A stretch of 64,000 bases of DNA from BOG-908 sp965198855. Lineage in GTDB: Bacteria; Pseudomonadota; Alphaproteobacteria; Acetobacterales; Acetobacteraceae. The notes below the pieces were generated by a model. It saw only the letters and a program-made list of their open reading frames with translations, searched no databases and was not told the DNA's origin. A program made the position numbers and the translations under genes. Positions 49,957 to 57,835 of the stretch are shown here, in pieces. The stretch lies in assembly GCA_965198855.1 (NCBI GenBank), contig CBDAPZ010000002.1, forward strand, positions 496,001 through 560,000, given 5' to 3'. Every line of letters starts with the position of its first letter. Positions within the stretch are counted from its first letter, which is position 1.

Positions 49957-50287
49957 TTACAATGATCCTTGTTTAACTACGTAACATCGAAGCAAGATTT
50001 GAGTTGCCCAAGGACACGCAAACGGGTCGTTCAAACAGCTATATGGGCAGAACTTCTTTTTTGACAAAAAGACGCAAAGAACATGTGTGCCCGGCGTCGA
50101 GTCACCTGCTTGTTCACGCCTGGTGTGACCGTCTGCAACAAGGTGCGGCTTACCACCAGCCTTCAGCCGCATGTGGCACGTTTACGATGTCCACGATGAG
50201 ACGAGCTTAGCGAGGGAGGCCAGGCAACACTTCAATTCGCAACCAGCGAATGACAGGTTAATCGCGTCAGCCGCATCATGACTCTCG
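49957..50287. other. 331-bp gap with one repeat arm
   Basis: Apart from repeat copy 13 (50047-50088), no gene is supported; the open frames here are short and unlike coding sequence. Confidence 0.55.
50047..50088 (-). repeat. AT-rich hairpin repeat arm, degenerate (copy 13)
   Basis: GCAGAACTTCTTTTTTGACA then AAAAGACGCAAAGAACATGT. The stem is imperfect compared with the other copies. Confidence 0.7.
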
Positions 50288-51025
50288 TTATATTCCGGAA
50301 AACCAGTTGTATCCGCGATCGGTCCAGAAACCGGGTGGGCGCGTGTTGGTGACATACATGGCTGTCACCCACTTTGGATTTTTGAAGCCCAGCTTAGTCG
50401 GTATGCGAATTTTCAGCGGAAAGCCCAATTTAGCGGGCAGCACATCATTGCCGGCAGTGACGGCCATGATCGTTTGCGGATGCAGCGCGGTCGGCATGTC
50501 GATGCCTTCATAGTAACCATCGGCACATTGGAAGCCGACATAGCCCGCATGGGTATCGGCACCAACATGGCGCAGAAAGTCTCCGAGTGAAATGCCGCTC
50601 CATTGGCCAACATAGCTCCAGCCTTCAACGCAGACGTGACGAGTGCGCTGGATCTGCCTTGGCAAGGCAAGAAGCTGTGGAACTGTCCAGGGCTGCTTGT
50701 CGGCAATCATGCCGGAAAGCCCCAGACGATAACTGCCAGGGTCAATCTTCACCACATCCTTCGCTGGATAATAGGCGTTGTAGCGAAACTCCTTTGCGAC
50801 CGCACTCTGCGGATATTCCTTCGCGAGACGCTCCTCGCTGAACAGGAACGCCTGCACGCGGTCGTTCCATCGGGACATGGCATGCAGAGCGGATTGCACG
50901 GCGTCTGAGTCGCTCAGGTCACAGCCTCCCAGCATAGTCAGCGCACCTAGGCTCAGGCTGCCGCGTAGCAGGGAACGCCGCTGAACAGCCTGACGTAGAG
51001 CTGGGTCGACAAACGGCGCTGTCAT
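50288..51025 (-). CDS. MsrP/sulfite-oxidase-family molybdoenzyme
   Basis: A 245-residue exported oxidoreductase. RRSLLRGSLSLGALTMLGGC suggests a Tat signal that also carries a lipobox-like LGGC. The molybdopterin fold shows TRHVCVEGWSYVGQWSGISL (molybdenum Cys), YVGFQCADGYYEGIDMP, KLGFPLKIRIPTKLGFKNPK and WVTAMYVTNTRPPGFW. MsrP repairs oxidised methionine residues in periplasmic proteins; here a cytochrome b is coupled instead of MsrQ. I chose the ATG at 51025, inside the upstream frame, because the Tat motif follows and it overlaps the cytochrome b stop by 4 bp. Confidence 0.85.
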   Translation of the reverse strand: MTAPFVDPALRQAVQRRSLLRGSLSLGALTMLGGCDLSDSDAVQSALHAMSRWNDRVQAFLFSEERLAKEYPQSAVAKEFRYNAYYPAKDVVKIDPGSYRLGLSGMIADKQPWTVPQLLALPRQIQRTRHVCVEGWSYVGQWSGISLGDFLRHVGADTHAGYVGFQCADGYYEGIDMPTALHPQTIMAVTAGNDVLPAKLGFPLKIRIPTKLGFKNPKWVTAMYVTNTRPPGFWTDRGYNWFSGI

Positions 51026-51798
51026 TTGACTGACTCCAGAGTTGGCGAAACGTGATGGCGATCCGTGGCACGGCCGAACACCATCGCGAGCAACGTCTTT
51101 GGCACCAAAGCGACCAGCACAACGTGGATGACCATGAACCCGACAATGGCGGACATGAAGAAGAAGTGCACAATTCGGGCTGCCGGAAAACCGCCGAACA
51201 ACCAGGTAAGCCATCCGAGTTGGACCGGCTTCCAGATCGCCAAGCCGGACAGAAACATCATCGTGATGGCAAAAAGCACCCCCCAATAGAAAGTCTTTTG
51301 CACAGCGTTATATTCGCCCAATCGATGGTCGAGATGGAACGTGGCAGCGGCGATGAAATCGCGCAGGAATGCGCGCGGGCTGAGGGGCAGAAGATCGCGC
51401 CAGAAATGCCCGGTGACTATACCGTTGAGAACGAACAGCCCGAAACCGCACAGAAGAAGCCACATGCCTGCAAAATGCCAGGCGATCGCGTTGGCTGTGC
51501 CCCAATCGTTGCTCGTTGTCGTGGCTAAATACTTGTCGCCACCAAGGGTAATCCAGTAGGGGAACTCGAATGGAAAGATCGGAACGTTATCATAAATGCG
51601 CCAGCCGCTGCCGATCATAATCACGATCGCCAAAGCTTGCGTCCAATGCGCGATGCGTACGATAACAGAATGGCGCTGCTCGGTAAGCGACTGATGTTCG
51701 ACGGCCTGCAGAGTGGCTTCGGGCCGTGTGGACAGCTCTGCCGGCACGCCTTTGCGGGGATCCCCTGCTGCTTCGGCCTCCTGTGAAATCTCGCTCAT
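51022..51798 (-). CDS. Cytochrome b (b561/b6-like) membrane subunit
   Basis: A 258-residue membrane protein with four main helices and haem histidines: VIVRIAHWTQALAIVIMIGS (His), WHFAGMWLLLCGFGLFVLNG (His), TFYWGVLFAITMMFLSGLAI, and IVHFFFMSAIVGFMVIHVVL (two His). Such cytochrome b/b6-domain proteins pass quinol electrons to periplasmic molybdoenzymes. It is coupled to the MsrP-like gene (ATGA overlap) and abuts the ModA-like gene. Confidence 0.88.
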   Translation of the reverse strand: MSEISQEAEAAGDPRKGVPAELSTRPEATLQAVEHQSLTEQRHSVIVRIAHWTQALAIVIMIGSGWRIYDNVPIFPFEFPYWITLGGDKYLATTTSNDWGTANAIAWHFAGMWLLLCGFGLFVLNGIVTGHFWRDLLPLSPRAFLRDFIAAATFHLDHRLGEYNAVQKTFYWGVLFAITMMFLSGLAIWKPVQLGWLTWLFGGFPAARIVHFFFMSAIVGFMVIHVVLVALVPKTLLAMVFGRATDRHHVSPTLESVK

Positions 51799-52533
51799 TT
51801 ACGGTGCCTCCAGTCCGGTCGATTGCAGGATAGCTTTGCCTTGCTCACCGGCGATGAAATCCAGCAGAGAGGCGGCGTTGGCACTCTGCCCGAGGGTGAC
51901 GCGCGCGCCGCTGATCAAGGGCGGCGCAGCGGACAGCGCGCCGGCCCGGGCAATGCCGGCGGCCTGCGCTTCAGTTGCAGAGACAACGCCAAGGAAATGC
52001 GCATTGTCGCGCACACCCACGATGACGGCCTGGGTGTTGTGGACACCGACAAGGCGGGGCGGCCGAACAGATGGCAGGGCGGCCTGCAACACCGCTGCGC
52101 CGTCGAAACTGGCGGCTGTCGTGGGATCGGTGACGAGTATGACATGGGTCGCAACCAAGTCGGCGGCGCTTGCGCCCGGTGGAATGTCAACGCCGGTTTT
52201 CGCAATGAGCACGTATGGATCCCTGCCGAGGGTAATCACCGTGCCCGGATCGACCAGAGCTGCTTTGGCAAGAGCGTTGATGGTGTCGACGTCGGCGAAA
52301 ACGACGTCGTCGCGCGCGCGGTGCCGGATCAACCCGATCAAGCCGTCGGGAGGTGCCACGAAGATGTGCACCTCTACGCTGCTTGCGGCCGAATATCGAG
52401 CGACGACCTGGCGTAAGGCGCCTTCGAGTTCGGGCGTGCAATAAAGCACCACGTCAGGCGCCGGGCTGTTCCAGGCGAGAGCCTTCGGCGCAGACACCAT
52501 CAAAGCCAACAGGCACAAAACCGCGAGCTTCAA
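51799..52533 (-). CDS. ModA-like periplasmic substrate-binding protein
   Basis: A 244-residue protein with a signal peptide (MKLAVLCLLALMVSAPKALA). Binding-protein features: VVLYCTPELEGALRQVVARY, DVVFADVDTINALAKAALVD, and later AILQSTGLEAP at the C-terminus (the class-ending helix). This fits the molybdate/tungstate-binding PBP type. No ABC permease or ATPase is adjacent. Start is TTG with GAGGGAG 9 nt upstream, so this codon is well supported. It is the first gene of the three-gene molybdoenzyme unit. Confidence 0.8.
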   Translation of the reverse strand: MKLAVLCLLALMVSAPKALAWNSPAPDVVLYCTPELEGALRQVVARYSAASSVEVHIFVAPPDGLIGLIRHRARDDVVFADVDTINALAKAALVDPGTVITLGRDPYVLIAKTGVDIPPGASAADLVATHVILVTDPTTAASFDGAAVLQAALPSVRPPRLVGVHNTQAVIVGVRDNAHFLGVVSATEAQAAGIARAGALSAAPPLISGARVTLGQSANAASLLDFIAGEQGKAILQSTGLEAP

Positions 52534-52681
52534 GGCCTATTACTCCCTCTTTGAGCCAATACCGGGTCCGGCGCAGCAAGATCTGTCGGTTGTTCGCTGT
52601 CGATTGGTGAATGGTTACAGGCTAAAGCGGCCTAGCACATCGACGATGTCAGCACGTGCCCCGAGGGAGTTACGTCAAAAA

Positions 52682-52812
52682 AGAAAGATCTTCTTTTCTG
52701 AAGAAAAGAAGCAAAAGACTTTTATATCCTGAAAGAACACCTTACGAAGAGTCGCGCACCTAAGACGCAAACATGTTTTGGTTCTTTTTTTCAAAAAAGA
52801 ACTGCTTTCTTT
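52682..52812. repeat. Composite hairpin element with unlike core (copies 14a and 14b)
   Basis: Facing arms: left AGATCTTCTTTTCTGAAGAA (52687 on), AGCAAAAGACTTTTATATCC, and right AACATGTTTTGGTTCTTTTT, AAAAAAGAACTGCTTTC. The core between (GAAAGAACACCTTACGAAGA) is not related to the core of the metX-metW and fumC-recQ composites. It occupies most of the 312-bp gap between the ModA-like gene and ohrR; the rest shows nothing. Confidence 0.85.
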
Positions 52813-52845
52813 TTCGCTTGCCTGGTCCTTTCCACCACCTATCCA

Positions 52846-53283
52846 TCACGGCCGTTTCTCCGTCAGCGCATCGCGCAATGCCTGAATATCCCGATTAAGC
52901 GCAGCCAGTTGCGTGCCCTTCATTCCCGAACGTTCGATAAGCGCTTCAGCCAGGCATCCGCATTCCTCCCGCAACGCCGCACCGCGCTCGGTAAGGCGCA
53001 CCTGAACCCGCCGCTCATCGTCCGGGGTGCGCGTGCGTGTGAGCAAGCCGGCTGTCTCGAGACGCTTGACCAGGGGGGTCACAGTGCTCGAGTCGAGCCC
53101 GAGGCGTGTTGCGATGGCCCCTACCATGCGCGAATCCTCCTCCCACAGAGCGAGCAGAACCAGGTATTGCGGGTAGGTGATGCCCAGCCGGTCCAGCAGC
53201 GGTTTGTAGGTGCGGCTGACCGCCATGCTGGCGGCGTAGAGTGAAAAGCAAAGCTGGCTGTCAAGCAAGGCGGCGGCGGACAT
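52846..53283 (-). CDS. ohrR: Organic-peroxide-sensing regulator OhrR
   Basis: A 145-residue MarR-family repressor. The N-terminus LLDSQLCFSLYAASMAVSRT has the peroxide-sensing Cys, followed by LGITYPQYLVLLALWEEDSR and the winged helix VGAIATRLGLDSSTVTPLVK, RLETAGLLTRTRTPDDERRV. A good AGGAG lies 6 nt before the ATG at 53283. Oxidation of the Cys releases it from DNA. It is divergent from ohr across operator boxes. Confidence 0.93.
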   Translation of the reverse strand: MSAAALLDSQLCFSLYAASMAVSRTYKPLLDRLGITYPQYLVLLALWEEDSRMVGAIATRLGLDSSTVTPLVKRLETAGLLTRTRTPDDERRVQVRLTERGAALREECGCLAEALIERSGMKGTQLAALNRDIQALRDALTEKRP

Positions 53284-53305
53284 GAGCATCTCCTGCACGA
53301 TAACC

Positions 53306-53401
53306 TTATCACGGATAATCCATATCGCGATAAAGATTAGTGTGGACAGCACTCCATTTAAGTGCCTATATGACTTATCGCGATAATGATTATCGCGGTA
53401 A
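53306..53401. promoter_or_regulatory. Array of four OhrR-type operator boxes
   Basis: Near-palindromes TTATCACGGATAA (53306-53318), TATCGCGATA (53323-53332), TTATCGCGATAA (53375-53386, perfect) and TTATCGCGGTAA (53390-53401). The last two lie 18-45 bp before the ohr start. They share the TATCGCG core and fit a MarR/OhrR site that controls both divergent genes. Confidence 0.8.
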
Positions 53402-53419
53402 CAATTAGAGAGAGATGCC

Positions 53420-53845
53420 ATGTCCGTAGATGTCAAATACCGTACCACCGCATCCGCAATCGGCGGGCGCGATGGGCAGGCCAGCACCGAGGATGGCAAG
53501 CTGACGGTGAAGCTCGCGACACCCAAGGAACTCGGCGGCGCCGGCGGCGAGGGTGCGAACCCCGAGCAGCTTTTCGCTGCGGGCTATTCGGCGTGCTTCA
53601 TCGGCGCGCTCAAGGTGGCCGGTCAGCAGCTCAAGCTTCACATACCCGCTGAGACCAAGGTCACCGCCACGGTCGGTATCGGCCCGCGGTCGGAAGGCGG
53701 GTTCGGCATCACCGCTGATCTGCGCGTCGAGCTTCCAGGCGTCGATCACGCCGATGCCGAGAAGCTCGTCGAGGCCGCACACCAGATCTGCCCCTACTCT
53801 AACGCCACGCGCGGCAACGTCGATGTAGGCCTTACCGTCGCCTGA
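53420..53845 (+). CDS. ohr: Organic hydroperoxide resistance protein
   Basis: A 141-residue OsmC-fold peroxidase. The two catalytic cysteines are AGYSACFIGALKVA and HQICPYSNATRGN, with TPKELGGAGGEGANPEQLFA near the N-terminus. It reduces organic peroxides using lipoylated cofactors. The length is normal. The divergent ohrR and shared operator boxes show the regulation. A terminator hairpin follows. Confidence 0.96.
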   Translation: MSVDVKYRTTASAIGGRDGQASTEDGKLTVKLATPKELGGAGGEGANPEQLFAAGYSACFIGALKVAGQQLKLHIPAETKVTATVGIGPRSEGGFGITADLRVELPGVDHADAEKLVEAAHQICPYSNATRGNVDVGLTVA

Positions 53846-53856
53846 GGAACCTCGCC

Positions 53857-53887
53857 TGGAACCTCTTGCAGGGCGTAAGAGGTTCCA
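53857..53887 (+). terminator. Terminator-like hairpin after ohr
   Basis: TGGAACCTCTT (53857-53867) pairs with AAGAGGTTCCA (53877-53887) around GCAGGGCGT. An 11-bp perfect stem. The T-run after it is weak (GCTTGGC), so it may work with Rho. Confidence 0.7.
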
Positions 53888-54402
53888 GCTTGGCACTTTA
53901 GCCAGCGTGATCAGTCAGCGCGTATCGCATCCGTTTGGTCAGGGACGCTGCGATGAAGGCGCTACCAATCCGATCGCGCACGTGGGCGCCCTGCCTTTCG
54001 TTTGCACCTCTACGGCCTAGCCACCGCGATCTCGTTCTGCTTGCGGCCTGTCATACCGGGCCGGCCCGGACTATGGTGGTTTGTGACCGATCACTGCCAT
54101 TTCGGCCGCTTTCGAGAAGTAGGCAGCGACGATGGCTAAAATTGATCTGCCTAGAGACGACCCGTTTTTCAGGGTGGATGATGCGGCTGACGTTTATACG
54201 TCGCTCGCTCGCGCACAAACTGTCGATCTTTATACTAATGGCATCGAGCCAGGGAGATCCGCTGAGATGGTGGCATTGTTTGACTCCGGGCATCATTTCT
54301 GCAGAAGGTCCAGGCGCTCAGTTCGAGACGGCACGTGACACTTGATGTACTCGTGCGGATCGGAAAATCGCATGCCGATGGAACGGCGCGCAAGGAGGGA
54401 AA
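53888..54402. other. 515-bp gap with one doubtful small frame
   Basis: No well-supported gene. It contains the doubtful frame at 54132-54338 and a GC-poorer stretch. Several frames in this gap are open but look non-coding. Confidence 0.5.
54132..54338 (+). CDS. Doubtful small protein
   Basis: A 68-residue frame starting MAKIDLPRDDPFFRVDDAAD and continuing VYTSLARAQTVDLYTNGIEP; it ends in an Arg-rich tail unlike the start. The first ~48 residues have natural composition, so it could be the front of a broken gene. No ribosome-binding site of note. Confidence 0.25.
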   Translation: MAKIDLPRDDPFFRVDDAADVYTSLARAQTVDLYTNGIEPGRSAEMVALFDSGHHFCRRSRRSVRDGT

Positions 54403-55665
54403 ATGGCCATCCGAAAATGCCGCAAGGCAACCGCACTGCTGATCCTGAGCAACTTTGCAATTGTTCTTTTTTCCAGCCCTTCCTTGCAAGCCAAGGCGCA
54501 GGCTGCTTCAGCTTCTCCCATAAAAGTCCTTTTTGTCGGCAACAGCTTTACCCACGGCCGCTATACGCCCGTGAGGACCTATCATGCCGGATACGATCAA
54601 CCATCATCGACAAATCCTCACGTGCATGATTTGCTTTGCTTGGCGGCTTCTACTTGTAGCCCTGCCGAGAGCTTGCCTCCGACCGATCCAGATAGCGAAA
54701 CCTATCCATCCGGTGTTACCACGTTTGCGCAGAAGCTGACATATCTAACGTCTACGCCGGCAGCGCAATATACTGAAACCGGACCATTTGGTGGCGTTCC
54801 CGGCATCTTCCTGCAACTCACTGAAGACGCCGGCTTGCCGTATGACATTTCGATCATCGCTGTCAGCGCCGCGACGCTGGATGGCAAAAGCTTTAACGGT
54901 AGCAAGGCCAATTCGCTATTGATCGGCGCTGCGAAATGGGACCGGGTGATCCTGCAGGATCAAAGCTTCGAACCGCTTCCTATGACTGTTCAGGTCGGCG
55001 GCAAGGCTGTCGCCACGAAGGGAGACCAGGCCGCCTTTTTCGCGGGCGTGGATGGCCTGGTCTCCAAGATCGATGCCGCGGATGCCGCCGCCGGGAAAAG
55101 GCCCATTCCGGTTACGCTCTATGACACCCAGCCGATCGCGAGTTACGGCTACATCAGCAACAATCCAGCGGAGCCGATCTACGGTAGCAGCACCTCGCCC
55201 GCCGGCGGCGTTGATGCACCTTATGTCGGTGCAGCACATCCCATGCAGCAAATGGCCGCCGACCTGCACCGCGCCTACGCAAAGGCGGCCGCATCATGGA
55301 ACGCGGCAAACCCTGCCGGCAGCCATCTTGATGTCGCACCCGTAGGAGATGCCTGGGTTACCGCTCTAAATATGCGCATTGCACGCACTGATCCCTTTAC
55401 CGGGACCCAGCCGTTGGGGATGTTGAACCTTTGGGACGGCGACGCGCTCGACGCGTGCTGCACCGCCCCTATCGGCTACCATCCGAGCATTTACGGCGCC
55501 TATCTCGACGCGCTCGTTTTGTTCGGCCGTATCACGGGCGACAGCCCATTACGTTTCGGGCCGTATGAACCTGCGGCGCAGGCACTCGGCATCAGCCCGT
55601 TCGCCGCGGCTGAACTTCAGGCCGCTGCTGCAGCTACGCTTGCCTTGAACCATGATGGTTTTTAG
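54403..55665 (+). CDS. Exported SGNH/GDSL-type hydrolase
   Basis: A 420-residue secreted protein. Signal: ATALLILSNFAIVLFSSPSL, then QAKAQAAS. The SGNH fold begins VLFVGNSFTHGRYTP (a GNS variant with the nucleophile Ser) and ends APIGYHPSIYGAYLDALVLF (catalytic His region), with ILQDQSFEPL between. A strong AAGGAGGG lies 4 nt before the ATG. Such proteins are esterases or acetyl-xylan/peptidoglycan deacetylases. The substrate is unknown. It is the first gene of the lipid-rich segment. Confidence 0.75.
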   Translation: MAIRKCRKATALLILSNFAIVLFSSPSLQAKAQAASASPIKVLFVGNSFTHGRYTPVRTYHAGYDQPSSTNPHVHDLLCLAASTCSPAESLPPTDPDSETYPSGVTTFAQKLTYLTSTPAAQYTETGPFGGVPGIFLQLTEDAGLPYDISIIAVSAATLDGKSFNGSKANSLLIGAAKWDRVILQDQSFEPLPMTVQVGGKAVATKGDQAAFFAGVDGLVSKIDAADAAAGKRPIPVTLYDTQPIASYGYISNNPAEPIYGSSTSPAGGVDAPYVGAAHPMQQMAADLHRAYAKAAASWNAANPAGSHLDVAPVGDAWVTALNMRIARTDPFTGTQPLGMLNLWDGDALDACCTAPIGYHPSIYGAYLDALVLFGRITGDSPLRFGPYEPAAQALGISPFAAAELQAAAAATLALNHDGF

Positions 55666-55989
55666 CTGAGTATCAGCTATCGCCTGTCCGCCGCGATCAT
55701 CGTCCCGATGATCGTGATCATGTCGCCATTGAACGAGCGCTTTGCGCTTGCCCGGTCCTGAGGAACCCCACAGACCCATCGTTATGCCGCGATGAGTTCT
55801 GCTCAAAATCCGTTAGGAATTCGTGTTTACACATTCGATCTTTGACACGCCTGATATCACTGCTCAGTCCGACCTGCTTTCAAGAGACCTTGCCGGGATT
55901 GCCTGTCGTCAAAACTTCATGGGCTTGACGAGCTGAACTCCTCTATTGCTCGTACACGCTAGCCGCCTCGCAACTGAGCTGTGGTGCAC
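55666..55989. other. 324-bp gap, with hairpin 55694-55714
   Basis: CGATCATCG pairs with CGATGATCG around TCC, 29 bp after the hydrolase stop, but no T-run follows. The rest is AT-richer than its neighbours and shows no gene. Confidence 0.5.
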
Positions 55990-56805
55990 ATGAACGCCTT
56001 TCAGCATCCTCTTACATCGAGCTACCGTAGTGTTTTTGTTTCCGATACTCACCTCGGAACCCGCGGTTGTCGGAGCGACTTTCTCGCTCATTTCCTCGGC
56101 GCGATGACCTGCCAGAATCTTTTCCTGGTGGGCGACATCGTTGACGGCTGGCGCTTGCGCAAATCATGGTATTGGGACCAATCGCATGATGATGTGGTGC
56201 GCCATATTTTGCGCCACGCGAGTGCCGGCTCAAAGGTTGTCTACATACCGGGCAATCACGATGAGATCTTTAGGGCGTGGCTGCCGCACCGCTTGGAATT
56301 CCATGGCGTGAGGCTTCTCGGAGAGGCTGAGCATGTCACTTCCGACGGCAAGCGCCTGCTCGTCATCCATGGCGACCAATTCGATAGCGTTGTGCGCTAC
56401 GCGAAAATCGTGGCCCTGTTTGGTGACTGGGCTTACACCGCAGCACTGAACCTGAACCGCTGGTTCAACGTGATCCGCCGTTCGATGGGCTATCCTTACT
56501 GGTCTTTTTCACGATGGGCAAAGCAGCGTGTCAAGCAGGCCGTCAAATTCATTGATCGCTTTGAGACGACATTGGCGGCCGAAGCTAAACGGCGCAATTT
56601 TGATGGTGTCGTCTGCGGTCATATTCATCACGCCGAAATGCGGCAGATCGACGGCATACTTTATCTAAATACCGGAGACTGGGTTGAGAGCTGCACGGCT
56701 CTTGTAGAGCATCATGACGGGACGTTTGAATTGATTGAATGGGCAAAGCTTAACGAGCTCTCGTTCTTTTCCCCACGCGAGGCACTTGCCCGTGAGACCG
56801 CCTGA
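55990..56805 (+). CDS. LpxH-like metallophosphoesterase (UDP-2,3-diacylglucosamine diphosphatase family)
   Basis: A 271-residue calcineurin-like protein with all metal motifs: VFVSDTHLGTRGCRSDFLA (DxH), VGDIVDGWRLR (GDxxD), YIPGNHDEIFRAW (GNHD/E), VIHGDQFDS (HGD) and VVCGHIHHAEMR (GHxH). LpxH removes UMP in lipid A synthesis, but several alphaproteobacterial relatives are not lipid A enzymes. The ATG at 55990 is the simplest start; two GTG codons precede it. It faces the Psd gene across 125 bp. Confidence 0.85.
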   Translation: MNAFQHPLTSSYRSVFVSDTHLGTRGCRSDFLAHFLGAMTCQNLFLVGDIVDGWRLRKSWYWDQSHDDVVRHILRHASAGSKVVYIPGNHDEIFRAWLPHRLEFHGVRLLGEAEHVTSDGKRLLVIHGDQFDSVVRYAKIVALFGDWAYTAALNLNRWFNVIRRSMGYPYWSFSRWAKQRVKQAVKFIDRFETTLAAEAKRRNFDGVVCGHIHHAEMRQIDGILYLNTGDWVESCTALVEHHDGTFELIEWAKLNELSFFSPREALARETA

Positions 56806-56930
56806 CTTAGCTTACGAGCACCCGATCATCCAACCAGAAGCAGATCGGAGCAGGCATAGAGTTGAACGTAGCTGTCTTACAGCCTCGCCACGAAGAAACC
56901 AGACTATTTATAAGGAGCTTTACATCTCCA

Positions 56931-57800
56931 CTAATTTTTCAGAAGCGCCAATCCCTGTCCAAGACGAATGCGATCGCCTTCTTTGAGGCCGCCGACGACT
57001 GAAATGCCTTGCGGCAGAAGAACGATAATTGTAGATCCATGTTCAAACCATCCCACCTCATCTCCCTTGGCGAGCACAGCGTCAGCGGCGTAGCTCTCTC
57101 TCGCCGGGAGACGCTCGCCGACGCTCAATGGCAGGAAGCCCAACCGGATCCCGGAGACCAGGATGGCGCCGACGGCAACCAGGGTCATCGGCTGTTGGCT
57201 TGCCAAAAGCCGAGCTTGAATCACGACTCGCTCATTGCGGCAGAACAGGCGGCTGACGCGCGCCAGAGTCGGTGGATTAACGTTCCATCGATCACCGAAG
57301 ATGTGGCGCACCTGTTCGACGCGACAATCATGCGGCGCATGGAACCGGTGGTACATCGAGGATGTCAATCGCAAGGTTATGAAGCTTCCCCCCTCGCACG
57401 CGGCCGCGTGGCCTGCATCGCCCAGCAGATCGCTTAGCGCATAATCCATGCCTTTTACCTGCAATGCGACCCCGCCTAAAACTGTGCCATACGCGCCGAG
57501 AATTGCGTCGCATGGGCTTACGATGACGGCAGGATCCGGGTCGGTCGGTCGGGCGCCGGGTTTCAGCCGGCGGGTAAAACACTCATGCATGCTGCGAAAC
57601 TCTGTACGATCCGCGTCGGCAAGATCGAAATCCGCAAAGCGGCGCCATAGCCAGAGCGACACGCCGCATACGATCCGGTTTTCGCTTCGGCTTATCCGGC
57701 CGATCCAGCGGCTGGTAAAACGCCGGGGAATGATGTTTGTGATTAGAAAGTTCAGCAGATCGGGTTTCATGGACTGCAAAACCATGTCGCGAATCGTCAT
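56931..57800 (-). CDS. psd: Phosphatidylserine decarboxylase
   Basis: A 289-residue enzyme converting PS to PE in the inner membrane. It is self-cleaved to form a pyruvoyl group. Visible: FRSMHECFTRRLKPGARPTD, SPCDAILGAYG, MYHRFHAPHDCRVEQV, and the cleavage motif GWFEHGSTIIVLLPQG, where most enzymes have LGST and this one has HGST. The Gly-Ser bond is intact. Length fits the large-subfamily. It is divergent from the aminotransferase gene with 35 bp between start codons. Confidence 0.9.
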   Translation of the reverse strand: MTIRDMVLQSMKPDLLNFLITNIIPRRFTSRWIGRISRSENRIVCGVSLWLWRRFADFDLADADRTEFRSMHECFTRRLKPGARPTDPDPAVIVSPCDAILGAYGTVLGGVALQVKGMDYALSDLLGDAGHAAACEGGSFITLRLTSSMYHRFHAPHDCRVEQVRHIFGDRWNVNPPTLARVSRLFCRNERVVIQARLLASQQPMTLVAVGAILVSGIRLGFLPLSVGERLPARESYAADAVLAKGDEVGWFEHGSTIIVLLPQGISVVGGLKEGDRIRLGQGLALLKN

Positions 57801-57835
57801 GCCATTGGTTCGTTTCTTATCACGGAGATTAAACG

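Noticed and set aside
55762..55783. GGAACC...CGTT resembling an EcfG promoter
   Set aside because: Spacing is three to four bases too short and it is not before a stress-type gene.
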